A stretch of DNA of 64,000 nucleotides. Origin: Alisma plantago-aquatica (Eukaryota; Streptophyta; Magnoliopsida; Alismatales; Alismataceae). The notes under the pieces are model-generated. The model saw nothing but the letters and a program-made list of their open reading frames with translations. It had not been told where the DNA came from and did not search any database. The position numbers and the translations under genes were made by a program. Shown here in pieces: positions 12,481-26,647 of this stretch. The stretch spans positions 115,064,767-115,128,766 of the forward strand of contig OY856411.1 in the NCBI GenBank assembly GCA_963693085.1, in the 5' to 3' direction. The first letter of the stretch is position 1; every line of letters starts with the position of its first letter.

Positions 12481-13755
12481 TGACGAAGTTAATTTTTCCA
12501 CATTTATGATCCATCATACAATTATGCCCCTATATCATCCATTATTGCTCAACTGACTCCACTTTATCACTCTCATGATAATTGATAATTTGGGACACCA
12601 AATTTGCAATTATGATGCTAATTTCCATAATTTGTACCTTATGACATACAATTTTTGCTCAATTTGTGACATCACTTGATTAAATTATTTTGTGGACCAA
12701 ACATAATCTTTTTGACATGAATTTTTTTTTTACTAGATGAGACCTTTATGAAGCTTTGTCTAGAATAGTACATTTTTTAGATAAAGGAACTTATAGATAT
12801 GAATTTACAAAGAAATACCATAAAATAACTTTTTTCCAGCCTATTTGGATCATGGATCCGGACCTGGGTAGGAGACTGACTACTGGGTCATCTCCCTCGC
12901 CCACACATCATGGAATTGGTCAGCAGCAATGTGTGCAGGATTTTGAATCCCCGATCCTCCCTTCCTACTAACCCTTTCTTCATCAAAATGGTTTCTTCAG
13001 ATCCGGTTTTCTCTACCCTATTCAATGAACCCAAAATATTTCCCTCATGATTGATGTCTCATAAACGCCCAAAATGGCACCTCCTAGTCTCGAGGAAAAG
13101 ACCCTAGGACTATTGGAACCTATTCAATGGTCTTGATAACTTCATGGTCATCCCTTGATCCTGAACAAGTCTTCAATTTCCATCTCTGCCCTCCTACAAT
13201 GGAGTGTCTATCTCTCACTTTTGATCACATCCCTCCAATCGCCCATGCCCACACCATCTTTGTGTTTTGTTCATGCTTTCTCAACCCTCTTGAGGAGCTG
13301 TGAAGGACCAGGATTCTCCATAGACTAGGCAACCTCTATTCCATACGTGGGGACAACAACAAGAGTCATTTAGTGCCTCTACATATTGTTGAAGGCATCA
13401 CATGAATCCAAGATGGCTTGTGAACTCGCCTAGACTCTCATCTTCCTCCATTATGTGGTATACTTCAGATTCCTTCATGTTCAATTCTTTGTTGTATATA
13501 CCCATGGCACGAGGCAAGTTTTATTCACAACATTTAAGGACCCAATATCACTTATGTGCCCATGCGTCGTCACATTATTGATATCATTTACATGAGCCAT
13601 TTGGACTTTTATACATGTGGTTGACCCCTCTTAAGCCAATCATGGCTTGTGGGTTAGGTATGAGGATCCACTAATCTGGATCCCTCCCCTGATCCATGTA
13701 GTCGGTTGGCATTTTCCATTTCTTTATTTTCATTTTATTATCCTAGCAAAATTCA
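12481..13755. other. Unassigned left flank of the 30 kb insertion
   Basis: Starts TGACGAAG directly after the GAATCTA duplication, as an LTR would. I recognise no coding domain. The plus-strand ORF 12,756-12,971 has no family resemblance that I can see. From about 12,840 to 13,700 it is richer in C and CT than the surroundings and may be a different, older sequence. Confidence 0.35.
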
Positions 13756-16700
13756 TGAGATACCCCTGACCTTGCTTAAAGTATTAAACATACTGAACTA
13801 TCATAATTGAATGTTTAGAACCTTAATATAACCTTTTTATATGCTTTTTAATCATAATAAAGGCTTAAGTTTCAAGTTTGGTCAAATTTGGACACTGTTT
13901 GTGCAAGTTATGTAATTTTATGCACATTTTGGGATTTTCTACAATTTACCCAATTGAGAGCTTTTATTTGCAATTCATCACTTGAATTATGTTCTTTGGA
14001 TGTTCTCCAATCATTCTTGATCTTTTTGAGCCATGGGGTGCCTAGTTGAACCTTGGTTTGGAAGTGTTTTCCTCAAGGATATTTTAGGGTTTACCCCTCT
14101 ATGGATGAGCTACCTTTAGGAGATATCAACCAATGATTTATTTGATTGGCTTGCAAATTCGAAAAAGGAGATATAATCAGGTCTCTATGTATGGTGGGGA
14201 ATCTTCTTGTGTGGCTGCTTGTATATCCTTAATAGTTTAAGGCCATGGATTCATGGGGAGCATTTTAGGCACCTCATGCTTCTTCTCTCCCTTATCCTAG
14301 AGTTTTATATATGTAATTTTAAGGTCCCAAATGAAAGTTTTTCTAACCACCACTTCCCTCCTACTAAGAACCTCGTTCCCTATCAATTTATCTGTGGAGG
14401 ACCTATCCAAGGTAGAAGAAGAAGACAAATTTCTTGGTGGAAGCTCCTAGGGTTTTGTTTTGCTCTCTTTTAGGGTTTAAAAAGCTTCCTTATAGAGATC
14501 TTGACCTAAATGAGTAATAATCCCCTCCCTTCCTCCATTTCTTTCTCTTTTATCCTTACTCCTACCTTTCTCCAGGTCATAACTTTGTTGTTCCATGGTA
14601 TAAATTGCTCTAAAACTCTAAAACTCTACCTTTCTTGCTCCTTATGCTTAGGGTTTGCTCATTTGATGAAGAAAGGTGCCAGATGGATGAGTTCACAGCT
14701 TATACTTGGATTTTCTACCCTACCTCCTCATGTTTTCTTCTGTTTGGGAGTTTATATCCTAATTAGAGGCAAGTTTTATAACTTGCTCCACATTTATTTC
14801 TTACCATAAGCTTGCTAGTTGATGTTCTTGTTCTTGTTTTTAAATGATGATCCATGCACTAAAAATCTATGTTTGACTTGGATTTCAATTTTTATAATGT
14901 TCTCTATTCTGATTTTAGTCATAGATGGACCTGTAATCATGTGTACGTTATTCCTAAGGTATAATATGACTTGGATCAGGTTGGTTTGACAACCGATGGT
15001 GCTAAACACCTATCAACCAATGGTCAATTTTAGGGTTTAAAGCTGCTTTTTTCTATAAACACATGACTCAATGGTGGTACCATTGAAACAATCGATGTTG
15101 TTGTCTTTATGACAATTGATGGTGGTAACAAAGGATGTCAATTGACTTTCACCCCTTAGGTCGGGTGTTGGCGTAATTATAAGCTTAGTGATTAACAACT
15201 AAGTACCCTAATGATGCTATCAATCAATGGTGATATTAGTTTGATATTCGATGGTGATTAATGAATATAGTGTTGATCTAACAACCTATGGTGACTTAAT
15301 GGTCACTACTGATGGTGGATTAGGTCTCCACAACCTATCGTGAGTTAAGCATGTAGTTGTAGCATCAATTAAGCATTAAACCAATGGTTTCTTGGGTCAT
15401 TTGATGCAATGGTCGGACCTATACTCCAATTGATGGTTTTAATATATATGAACTTGACCTAATAGTTAGGATCTAATGTTTCTTCATCTAATAAATTGGA
15501 ATGATACCTATATGTAATATGTTGGTCTTAATAAATTGATTTAAATGGTTTCCTTTATGAGATCAACTTAAGCAGCTCATTTACTGACGACTTGTTTTAT
15601 ATAAACAATAGCTTGTGGGTTTTACCCTACTCTGGAACTTTTTATGTTGTTAATCAAGGGATGTCTAGGGTTAGATGGTGACTTTCTTATGCTATACATG
15701 TGCAGTATGAATATGACGAGGGTTAATCATATCTAGATTCCTTGCATGTTGATGTATAAAGGATTGTTCTTAATGTTAATATAACCCTACTATGATTGTT
15801 TATGAATATCTCCTAGCTTATTAATGCATTATTGTGTTGATATGGTGTATTATTTGTAAGTGGTTTTGCTGAGCCTTGTTATAAGGCATGCAAAGATAAT
15901 GATGATCTTGCAAGGAATAGTATGATGGTCTTAATGACCTTTGGGAATTATTGAGCCCTGAATGAGGTGTAATCCTCTTGTTTTGATAAAGGTTGATACT
16001 CTGTGATATTGTGAAAAGGATTTATATCTTGTAATAGTATGATGACTAGTGTAGTCTCATTAATGGAAGGTGAATAGTACCATGTGATGATGAGATGAGA
16101 AATTATGTTTCACACATTTGATATCTTTTGAAGTTGTGATATTTATATGCTTGCTAGAAGTGAATTAGGGTTTGTATGTCCACTTGTTTGATGCAACCAT
16201 AATTAACCCAATTGGCATAACTAATCAAGTGCAACTCTTATAATGTAGTGCCCTATGTTGCAGAGCAATCTTCAGTGTCAAAACTTGTTGGATGGTGAAA
16301 TGAGTATTCCTAAGGGAAACTTGGAGTGAATATTGTTGAGTATGTGGCAGTGGAAAGTTGAGGATATATACTTGTCATCCACAATGCAGGTTATGGAGGA
16401 TGCCTATGGTCATGCCTCAAACATTTGTTGTGATTGAGGATATTTGTTGTTGTACCTCGGATTAGAGGGTTTTTTATACCCTAGTTTCTAGTGTCGTGAC
16501 CTATATCAAGGGTGGACTAGTGGTTAGAAGCTTGACTATATGTCGCTATAGTGGCAACTTTGACTGATATATCACTGCCTTTTTACTTATACTGACCAAG
16601 GGGAAGAGATCTTAGGATACCGACACTCCTAGATCTTGTATGGAACTGAATAGCCCTTTGCAGGGTTTGGTTGGACTTTGGGTGGTACGACTCAAACTCC

Positions 16701-17862
16701 CCAGGGCATAATAAAAGATGTAATACAACCATATAGCATATTTGTTTAGGGTTATACATGATGCTTCACATTGGATGATAACCATTGTTTGTTCTCTTTA
16801 CATAAAGATGATGCTTAGTTCAATTAAGAGATAGTAGATGTACTTATGTTGTGGATGTGTTTAAGATTGTAAATGTGTATATACAGTATCCATGTTTATG
16901 TTGATATCTATACTGCTATTGCTGATTATAATTATGATTCTATCTATATCATGTTGTTATTTATGTTTAGCATGTTAGCCATGCCTCTGTAATTAGAAAT
17001 GCCTATTTTTCTAATCATGCTTATGAAAATATGCGTGATTATGTTGTTAGATCAGCTTATGAAATTGATCTATTCAAACTGTTAGACATACTAATGTTGT
17101 TCGATCTGCTTATGGTGCTAGACTTATTCATTCTAATAGAGATAATATTCTACTAGACTTGCTTATGCTAGTTATGCATATGCTAATGAATCTCTTATAC
17201 GATTAACAAGGCAAATGACGATAGTCAGCTTAATGATGATAGTTGTTATCAGATCCTTTATGTATTTTTTTAAATCATCAGTGTTGCAGAGCCTATTTGT
17301 TATACCTGATTAAATTGCTTCAAATTGTTTGATTATTTAAAATGTTGTAATCAATAAGCGCTATTGGAGGTAATATCTCTTGTTGGGACATGGGTCTCAC
17401 CCTTGTGATTTGCTACATGTTTTTAGGTAATTGGAAGTGACGAAAACAAACCTATGGAAGCAAAGAGGAGTTATAGTAATGAATCTTTGAGAAAGTTGAT
17501 TAGATATCTAGAGTGTCCTAGAGTCGTCCATGTACTCTTAGGTCCATGTAGGAAAAGTTTGTATATGGTGTTTCAAACAAATTGGAATTTTGTTAGCATG
17601 TTATTTCTTGTTTGTGTGGCATATATGAATATTGTTCTCCTATTTATATATGTTGTAGCTAAGGTGATAGAACAATTTGTATCAAATTATTGTCATAGTA
17701 TGGATACAAGAAAGATATTGGGCTCTTATGCAAATTTTTCTAAGTGGGTGTTAATGTTCAAATCAGTTTTAATTTACCCATATTTTTGGGGTATGTGGTT
17801 AATTGGTGATCAATTGTATTTTATGTTTTGAATAATCTCATTTAGTGTAACAAGTTCTTACA
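13756..17862 (+). mobile_element. LTR A: 5' LTR of a long-LTR gypsy element
   Basis: Begins TGAGATACCCCTGACC and ends TTCTTACA. It aligns with the split LTR B (20,769-39,123) over its whole length, apart from about 800 bp that LTR B has at 32,560-33,390. An initiator-Met primer site follows at once. At 4.1 kb (LTR B would be about 4.8 kb) these are very long LTRs. A cluster of CAACCGATGGTG/CAATGGTG-type motifs lies at 14,990-15,430. ORFs inside (14,207-14,473, 14,510-14,809, 17,454-17,831) are LTR sequence. Confidence 0.8.
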
Positions 17863-17865
17863 AGT

Positions 17866-17877
17866 TGATATCATAGC
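17866..17877 (+). other. Primer binding site, initiator tRNA-Met type
   Basis: TGATATCATAGC matches 10 of 12 bases of TGGTATCAGAGC, the plant initiator-Met primer site, and lies three bases after LTR A. The following 'tttaggttc' also fits gypsy elements. It fixes the element's orientation as plus. Confidence 0.75.
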
Positions 17878-19299
17878 TTTAGGTTCACTGAGTCTATAGG
17901 GACACTAAGACTTAGGACTAGGATGATGTCTAAGTTAAGAACATGACATATAAACATGGTGCATACTACCTAATCTCAATACTTAGGTGCCCTAGCCAGA
18001 TATTCAATTATTGAAGAAAAGGTAATTATGTAACTTTTACATTGTTATTTTTTGATTACTTTGATTAATTAGTCATTTTGAAACAATCTAAAGAGCATAA
18101 TGAATCAGAAATCATGGTGCAGATAACTCAATATAACCTCAAGAGGAGATGAGAATTACATCATTAACTATCAAAACTTGAACATTTGGTAATTATAAGA
18201 GAAAGATACAATAACATGAAATCTAAATCCGAATATGAAAAAGAAAAAGAGGAGTTCTTGAAGATGTAATTCAAGAAGATAATAAAGTAAAATATAGATA
18301 ACTTTGTTCTTATAAAGTAATTCAAGGTATGAAATTCACATAAGATGGAGAGAATTCATGTGATAAGTATAAAATGAGAAGATGAATAGGAACAATGATA
18401 AAGGAATAAGTTGGAACCTGAGTTAATCTCATACCAACCTATGTATGTAAGAAAATTTTAATATAAAATCAGCATGGCATGTGAAAGAATTAAGGGATAT
18501 GATCCTTTTTTAATGAAGAAAATTTGGAATATGATTATTTAGCTCTGGATAAGTGGTTGAAAAACATAATAAAACAAGAGAACATATCCAAGTGTGATAA
18601 ATAGTCATCAAGGAAGGAGTAATGAGATATTTTAATCATGATGACTCCTATGCTAATGGAAAGGAACCTGAAATGAAAAAAGTAAAATGATACATAAGAA
18701 GGTGTAACCTTCATAATGAAAATATAATTGGTTACCTTTTTGCTGGTGACCCTTGAACAATTCTACTATCACGTGGGAAGTGTATTTCCTTTTTTGTATT
18801 TCCTTTCTAGGGAACAACTTTCAAGTGGATCATTTCCACTTGGTATGTGTGGATTCGTTTTAAACATGAGGGTGGATAGCTTATTATAGCATAAGGTTGC
18901 TTGGACTATGGTTCCAAGATCATAAATTTTGTGATGAGTTTTCTTTTAAGCCTTCCAATAATTAGGAAGACTCATCTTATATGTCTTGAAATTTGTTATG
19001 CTGGTAAGAGTAAATGAGATAAGGATGTGAGTTCCTTATAGCACATGAGGTGGATACCAAGGTAATGAATCCTAGTATCCAAAATTTATCAACAGTATGG
19101 AAGTATGTGAAGGTTGGAGATGTTTATTAAATGAACATTCCAAGTATTCCTCTCCCTTATAGAGATAGAGAGAGGGAGAGAGAGAGTTGATGATGACCCT
19201 ATAAATGTTGTTTGGAAGGAAAACAAAAGTGATTCTATAATGTTGTGTATGGTTCAGTGATAGCTGGACAAGACCACTATCAAGGATAGTTTGTTTGTT
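17878..19299 (+). pseudogene. Eroded gag/protease region of the long-LTR element
   Basis: Expected place of gag and protease between primer site and RT. I can find no intact zinc knuckle or D-[ST]-G. The sequence is AT-rich and full of stops in all frames. A GA-rich run lies at 19,155-19,188. Confidence 0.4.
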
Positions 19300-19560
19300 G
19301 ATCAGTAGACATGTGCTACCATGTTCCTTTAAGATAAACCTAGGATCAAACATCAATGCATAAGTGTTAGAGTGGATAACATATGTTACATGACCGTGAT
19401 GAGTTTATGGTTATGTCCTTTAGACTCACCAATGTACCAATAGAATTTATGAATAGGTGGAATAGAGTGTTTAGGTCATGTCTTACAAGTTGTAGCAAGC
19501 TTTGAATGATGACATATAAAAGTATTCTAGAGATGGTCAATAATATGGTCAATATCTTCG
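19300..19560 (+). pseudogene. Chromovirus-type reverse transcriptase remnant
   Basis: Plus-strand translation gives KINLGSNINA (from KIDLRSGYHQ) near 19,335, then in another frame RDEFMVMSFRLTNVPIEFMN and RWNRVFRSCL at 19,398-19,480. This matches the [24 protein letters not shown] block of plant Ty3/gypsy RT. The catalytic IDD block should follow but is not readable. The plus orientation agrees with LTR A, LTR B and the primer site. Confidence 0.78.
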
Positions 19561-19818
19561 TTAAACCTTATGAATAATGAACCAATTGTACTTTTGTGTG
19601 ACAAGTCTAAAAAGAGTGAGTTGGGGTTGACTAAAGTATCCTCTTAGAGTTATTATATCTATGTTAAGTGTGTTATAGGAATCATGATAAGATGAATATA
19701 GTGTCATTGTTCTACTCCTAACAAAGTCAATCAGGAACTTATATTAGTTAATGGTTATAGGCAAATGTATGATTCTTCAACCAAATAGATGGTCAGTTCA
19801 CCATTGAGATGATTAGAT

Positions 19819-20768
<950 letters not shown>

Positions 20769-22045
20769 GAGACCCCTGACCTTGCTTAAAGTATTTAACA
20801 TACTTAACAATCATAATTTAATGTTTATAACCTTATGATATGCTTTGGAATCATAAGACAAGCTTAACTTTCAAGTTTGGTCCAATTTGGACATTGTTTG
20901 TGTAAGTTATGTAATTATATACACATTTTAGACTTTTCTACAATTTACCCAATTGATAGGTTTTCTTTGCAATTCATTACTTGCATTATGTTCTTTGGAT
21001 GTTTTCTCATCATTCTTGAGCTTTTTGATCCATGGGGTGCCTAGTTGAACCTTGTTTTGGAAGTGTTTTCCTCAAGGGTATTTTAGGGTTTACCCTTTAT
21101 GGATGAACAACCTTTAGGAGCTATCAACCAATGGTTTATTTGATTGGCTTGGAAATTCAAAAATGGAGAGCTAAGCATGTTTCTATGGACAGTGGGGGGG
21201 CTTCTTGTTTGGATTCTTTTATATCCTTAATAGTTTAAGGCCATGGATGCATGGAGAGCTTTTTAGGCAGCTCATGCTTCTTCTCTCCCTTATCCTAAAG
21301 CTTTATATATCTATTTTTGAGCAACCAAGCCAAAGTTTTGATTTCCACCACTTCCCTCCTTCTAAGAACTGTGTTCCCTATTTTTGTATTTGTGGAGAAC
21401 CTATCCAAGGTAGAATCAGAAGGAAAATTTCTTGGTGGAAGCTCTTAGGGTTTTTTTTTTGCTCTCTTTTAGGGTTTAAAAAGCTTCCTTCTAGAGAACT
21501 TGACCTAAATGAGTAAGAATCCCCTTCCTTCCTCCATTTCATTCTCTTTTATCCTTCCTCCTACCTTTATCCATGTTGGAACCTTGTTGTTTCATAGTAG
21601 AAATTTCTCTAAAACTCTAAAACCCTACCTTTCTTGCTCTTTATGATTGGGGTTTTCTCATTTGATGAAGAAAGGTGCTAGATGAATGAGTTCACAACTT
21701 ATGCTTGGATTTTCTACCCTACCTACTCGTGTTTTCTTCTAATTGGAAGTTTATCTTCTAATTAGAGGCAAGTTTTATAACTTTCACCATGTTTATTACT
21801 TACCATAAGCTTGCTAGGTCATGTTCTTGCTTTTAAATGATGATCCATGCACTAAAAAGCGATGCTTGACTTGGATTTAGATTTTTATAATGTTACCTAT
21901 TTTGATTTTAGTTCTAGATGAACATGTAATCATCTGTACATTATTCCTAAGGTATAATATGACTTGTATCAGGTTGGTTTGACAACCGATGGTGTGAAAA
22001 CCTATCATCCAATGGTTAATTTTAGGATTTAAAGTTAATTTTAGG
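20769..22045 (+). mobile_element. LTR B, segment 1
   Basis: Starts TGAGAGACCCCTGACC and follows LTR A from 13,756 to about 15,040. Homology stops at 'aaagttaattttaggg', where the pol-less gypsy element begins. It resumes at 32,067, with about 150 bp of LTR missing at the junction. The ORF 21,205-21,516 corresponds to 14,207-14,473 in LTR A. Confidence 0.8.
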
Positions 22046-23477
22046 GAAATGTAAATTTCATTAGACTACTACTAACTGGTCGCGATCAGCTAGACCGATG
22101 GGAAAAATGAGTTTGATTTTGAAAAAGAAAATAAAACTAAAAGAAAACAAAGCAATCAATTAAATGGTTGGTTTAATCAATTCAAATGGAATCTCTAGGA
22201 TTGCGGTTTCACCACGGGTTCTCATTGTACTAATTCCTACACAATTATCACAACTCATCTCCCATTCTGGATAGCAGCCTAGAGTCAGAATTGCTCGCTT
22301 CTGCAATACAATTCACTACCTTAATCTAGGTCGGTTACACGTTAGTAGTAACCTATACCCAAGACTAGGTGCATGAAAAATAGATCTCTGGGTTTCCACC
22401 ATTAACCGTACATCGCCTTTTCCAAAGGATTCATTAGTTAATGTGATTATCGCATCTTCTCAATAGTTAATTCTTCATCAAAAGCAATTATAGGTATTAA
22501 ATTACCATTATGGTGATCAAGCACAATGATAGAAATTAAGAAAACAACATCATACCATGGATTTGACAGACAAGTTATGATGAATTATGTAAAAAGAGTC
22601 ATATGACGATTGCACGGGCTACTTTCAGTCCTAGAGATAAAGGGAATTAGCCCTGCATATTCATATCAACATTACACATGGAGATGAAAGAGGGAAACAT
22701 GGAGAAATGAATGAAAATATGATGTAACCCCTGAAACGGAGAAGATCCAGATGATCCTCGGTGTGAGACGCACATTCTGCAGCCTTCCTACGGAAGAATC
22801 GTCTGTATACGGCTCTGGAATCTCCCAGGTCATAGCTCTAGGCTCCGTTCTTCTCTCTTCTCTTTCTGGGACTTGTGTGGCTGAGTGCAACGTGATCCTT
22901 AGGTCTTGGCCATCTTTTCTTAGGTATAGGCATGACTTCCGACCGCCAAAAGATCGCAGTTGTTTGATCGTGGCAATTCTGGGCGCAACTATGATCCGAC
23001 GACATCGATACCATTGACGGGGTGTCGATGGTATCGACACCTTAAGGTGCACTTCCAACGCTAAAAACAATGGAATCCGTCGCTAGAACCTGGTGAACTC
23101 TCGATGCTATCCACAGTGTCGTTTATAGTATCGACGGGCTTGACTTAATTCCTGCTGAGACGATCTCGAGACCATTGACGGCTTTGGTCGATGGTATCGA
23201 CTTAGATGCTCTCCCTTTGGCCTGGGTACTGACGCCATGTCGATGGTATCGACAAGTCCAGATATACAAAGTACCTGAAATAGAGAGAGGAACACAAATC
23301 AAATCTAAAAATTCTAATAAAATATACAAAATAAGATAAAATAAACTGAATTTGATGCATATAGTGATTATAGGCTAAAGGAATATGAATCATGTTATTA
23401 TAGTCATAAAATGACACATAACCACACAAAACAAGTATGAAACCAACCTATAAATGCGACTCAAATTCACTGCATCA
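22046..23477 (-). mobile_element. 3' LTR of pol-less Athila/Tat-type element (end truncated)
   Basis: On the minus strand it starts TGATGCAGTGAATTTG right after a polypurine tract. It aligns closely with the complete LTR at 30,057-31,536 but lacks about the last 85 bp, which were lost at the left junction. ORFs 22,672-23,070 and 22,751-23,017 are shadows in the LTR. Confidence 0.85.
22985..23275. repeat. GTCGATGGTATCGAC motif cluster in the LTR
   Basis: Several forward and inverted copies of a near-palindrome, best form GTCGATGGTATCGAC, with variants such as GATAGTATCGACGG. The same cluster is found in the other LTR copies (31,060-31,320; 31,590-31,860) and, outside the LTR, at 26,880-27,350. 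Confidence 0.8.
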
Positions 23478-23496
23478 AACTCCCCAAAGCTTGAAT
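23478..23496 (-). other. Polypurine tract of the pol-less element
   Basis: Minus strand reads TTCAAGCTTTGGGGAGTT, then the LTR start TGATGCAG. It is preceded by 'ctcgaggacgagcaag', a typical arrangement at the 3' end of plant gypsy elements. Confidence 0.85.
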
Positions 23497-25000
23497 CTTG
23501 CTCGTCCTCGAGCAAAAAAACTTAAGATATGATTTAGAGGGTCAACTAAAGAACATAATCACAAAATTGATATCTCAATATGACTCCCGCCTATAATTCA
23601 CACACCGGCCTTTACCAACCATGGAATGACAACTACCCTTTAGGCGACAATAATCATTCATAAGAAATGTCTACCCCAAGATCAACGAACACTATCAAAT
23701 AAGGCAGTTAACATAATAGAATCTTCAGGTTCAGGCTTGGTGCATCTTGTGATCTCCTATCTACGTTGCTCATTTCCTAACTACCATCTAAATGGAAGCA
23801 GATCTCCTGATATACATGAATGAGGAGAATATCATGGGTGGCCTACTCCTTAGAGCAACGGGTGGATGGAATGGGTGGCTATGGAAGAAAAGGAAGCATA
23901 GTATAATCGATCATGCAAAAACCAAAAATGAATGACCTATCATGATGTGAATGCAAATAAAAATATCCTAATGCTTCATTTTTGGTGGAATGATGCATGC
24001 ACTATCATTCCGTCTCAAAGTGAGATGGAATATCTAAGTAACTACACCTTGTGCTTGTTCTTCCTAAAATGAGGGTGAGAACATGTTCCTTTCTCCCTCT
24101 TATTCATACTTTTTTTCCTTTTTTTCATTCATTTTTTCAAGCCCTCATTTTCATAAATGGTAATGGATTATTTGTTGGGCTTCCTTCTCTCTTTTTTCTA
24201 TATGGCACATTTGATGCATTCTATTCGGAGGGTATGGAACAAGTTCGACACCTTTAATTTTTCATAAGAACATACAAAACATGATGTACAACTATATGCT
24301 CAAAAGATGTGAATGCACTTCATTATGACAATTATGCAACTAAATGACATGACCTAAGGATAATGTGCATGTATAACTACTCTATATCTTTCTTTTTCCA
24401 ATTTATGCAAAACATGCAAAAATAATTGTAATGCATGACCTATCTATGTGGGATGCAATCAAAGAGTGAACGACAATAATGTGCTCCCAGTTCTTATGTT
24501 GGAGAGTGAATGAAATTATGGTGAATCAGATGACAAGACTAATTGACAGAACCTTCAGATAGAATTATATGTCCCTCCTTATTGACTTGTGTACCAATTA
24601 ATCAAGGGGTTTCTCTCTCTCACTTCAAATTAAAGTCCCATTATCATTTGGTTGGTTTAGGCTCAACATCCATACCAATCCTCTTAACTGAACCATACAG
24701 TTCATATGTTTTAAAGTTGACCTACCCAATGAGTTTCACAAGCAATGTCCTCAAGTTCTCACAAGACAAACTTACAATTTCTTAAGGATTATTCATTAAA
24801 AATCATTTTGTCACAAATCGCCAAGTGAAAATGAGATGACATGCAATTAAATTAGACTCCACTAATTACACTAGATAGATAGTGGATCCTAGAAAATAGT
24901 AAATCTAGAAACTGAGAAAACTAAGATAAAGAAAGATGAAAATTGCAAAAAAAAATAAAAGATCAAATAAAATAAATAAAACTAGATAGATGCTCTTCCA
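23497..25000 (-). other. Long 3' untranslated region of the pol-less element
   Basis: No coding block. It aligns in patches with 7,805-9,285 of the split Athila-type element, although their LTRs differ. ORFs 24,051-24,257 and 24,543-24,785 are not supported. Confidence 0.6.
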
Positions 25001-25020
25001 ACACCACCCCCAAGCTTGAA
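25001..25020 (-). other. Internal polypurine-like tract
   Basis: Minus strand reads TTCAAGCTTGGGGGTGGTGT, about 60 bases after the end of the 3' ORF. It is the counterpart of 9,286-9,305 and a near-duplicate of the terminal tract at 23,478. Confidence 0.65.
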
Positions 25021-25078
25021 CTCGACTATGGCCTCATAGTCAAAATCCTAACTTAAGAGGTGGAACAACGATACACCT

Positions 25079-26647
25079 TTATTGCTCTGGTGGTGGGTGT
25101 GGTGGGTACTCGTGGCCGCTAGGATCCCAAGAAGGATAATGCCCCTGGAATGACATATCATATGGGGGCATCGATGGTGGTTGTGGGTATCCTGCAAAAA
25201 TGTTCTGGCTCCAATAGTGGTCGTAAAACAGCTGCTGCTGCATCTCCATCCTATGCAACCTGTTGTGGATGGTTTCTTGGTTGGCAAAGAGGAGGCAGTC
25301 ATTCTCATAGATTGCTTGTTGATTCTCGAATAGTCGGTTTGTTGTTTCTGGAATTCCCTCAAAAGAGGTGGTATGCTGGTGCTGCGTCTGCTAAATATCT
25401 TGCAACATTGTATACAACCCATGCATTGAATAGACATCCTCTCCACCTTGAGAGGGTTGTGGTGGCGGTAGCTGGGAAGAAGAGGAAGCTCCATAGTGTC
25501 GTGGATGCTTTCGCGGAGAAACCCTTCATCAAAGAGGAATGGTGGCTTCCTCCTCCTCTTCTTCATCATCTTCGCCATCTTGAATTTCCACTTCTTCAGC
25601 TTGTTCTTCCTCATCCTCATCAACATCAATGATAGGCCACCTGTAGATTTGGCTAGGCTTGATGTTGAAAGTAGGGTTCGGTAGTTCCCTCCTATGAAAG
25701 ACTCCTTCCATGTGGCAGGTGGTATAGACGGTGCCATGACAGGCTTCAACGAGGCCTGCATTCACAAAATGGCTCAAATTGAGCGTGTTCTTGCACTCTA
25801 GCTTGGGTAGTCCGGACAGATCCAAGCCCAGGTACATTGAAATAGGCGTAATTAGACCACCAAAATTAATGGGGGCCCTATGAGAAGTGTTCCTCTTAAC
25901 CGCCATTACGCACATGAGGAAGAAGGCTCCAAAATTGATGGGTGTCCTCCCCAGCAGACTATAGAGGAAGAACACGTCTGTCTACTAAAATTTTCTTTGA
26001 GACATCTTTGATTTTGCAATGAAGGTGTTGGAGAGAGTCCGGTGCAAGATCTTGGAAAATGGATGCTCAAAATCAGCTATGGAGGCATTTTCCCAACTGA
26101 TCGAGTATCCCTCCGGTATAGTAACTAGCTTTGCAATCATGGCATCATAATCCACATTGTTCACTGGCTGCCGGAGGTCGCTACGGGTCCACCCATAAAT
26201 CGCGTTGAACTCACGAGGGGTCATCGTATAGTCCTTGTTGTAGAGGTGGAAAGAAATGCGCCCCTCTTTCCACTCTGTGCGCACCGGTATTAATTCATTG
26301 GGAATGACAAAAATGTCCAGAGATGCCAAGAACTCGATGATGATCTCCTTGTAAGTGGGCCACCCACTAAAGAATGGATGACCATCAGTGTGGTCACGAC
26401 ACAACATAGGGGACTCACTCAATTGTCCCTGCAGCATATAGGTCATATTGGCCTCAAAACCTAGATCCTTGATCAACTGCCGGTCTCCATACCATGTCAT
26501 CTCGATGGAGCGCTTCCATAGCTCCTCGTACACCTTTTTAACCTCCAGGGATGGGTGGACCAGCCTTGGGCGAGGGACTAATCCTTCTAACAGTGCAGGA
26601 AGGGAAGGTGGGGCAGCCCTAGATGATGAAGCTCCCGATCTCACCAT
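25079..26647 (-). pseudogene. 3' ORF of Athila/Tat-type element (ATHILA ORF-1-like)
   Basis: Starts ATG at 26,647 and runs 220 codons to two adjacent TAG codons (25,982-25,987), then continues in the same frame to 25,529. The N-terminal part has KEIIIEFLASLDIF, RISFHLYNKDYTMTPREFN and AIYGW. After the stops comes FFLYSLLGRTPINFGAFFL, then RAPINFGGLITPISMYLGLD, which resembles the Ath-type plant retrotransposon ORF domain whose function is unknown. An acidic E/D run follows, then a Gln-rich tail in shifted frames (QETIHNRLHRMEMQQQLFYD) ending YPPHPPPEQ-stop at 25,079. It occupies the position where Athila elements carry an env-like ORF. I see no signal peptide or clear membrane segment. Family assignment is from memory of the domain. 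Confidence 0.72.

Noticed and set aside
12756..12971. Small plus-strand ORF in the unassigned block
   Set aside because: No conserved motif, no homologue in the window, and a length expected by chance in a less AT-rich patch.
17454..17831. 125-residue plus-strand ORF with hydrophobic stretches
   Set aside because: It lies wholly within LTR A. The matching stretch of LTR B (38,710-39,090) has stops, so it is not conserved.
25150..25632. 160-residue plus-strand ORF
   Set aside because: It is the shadow of the acidic and Gln-rich end of the minus-strand 3' ORF.
25048..25761. 237-residue minus-strand ORF
   Set aside because: It is a different frame of the 3' ORF, rich in Lys/Arg because it reads the acidic tract out of frame; only its end corresponds to a shifted real frame.
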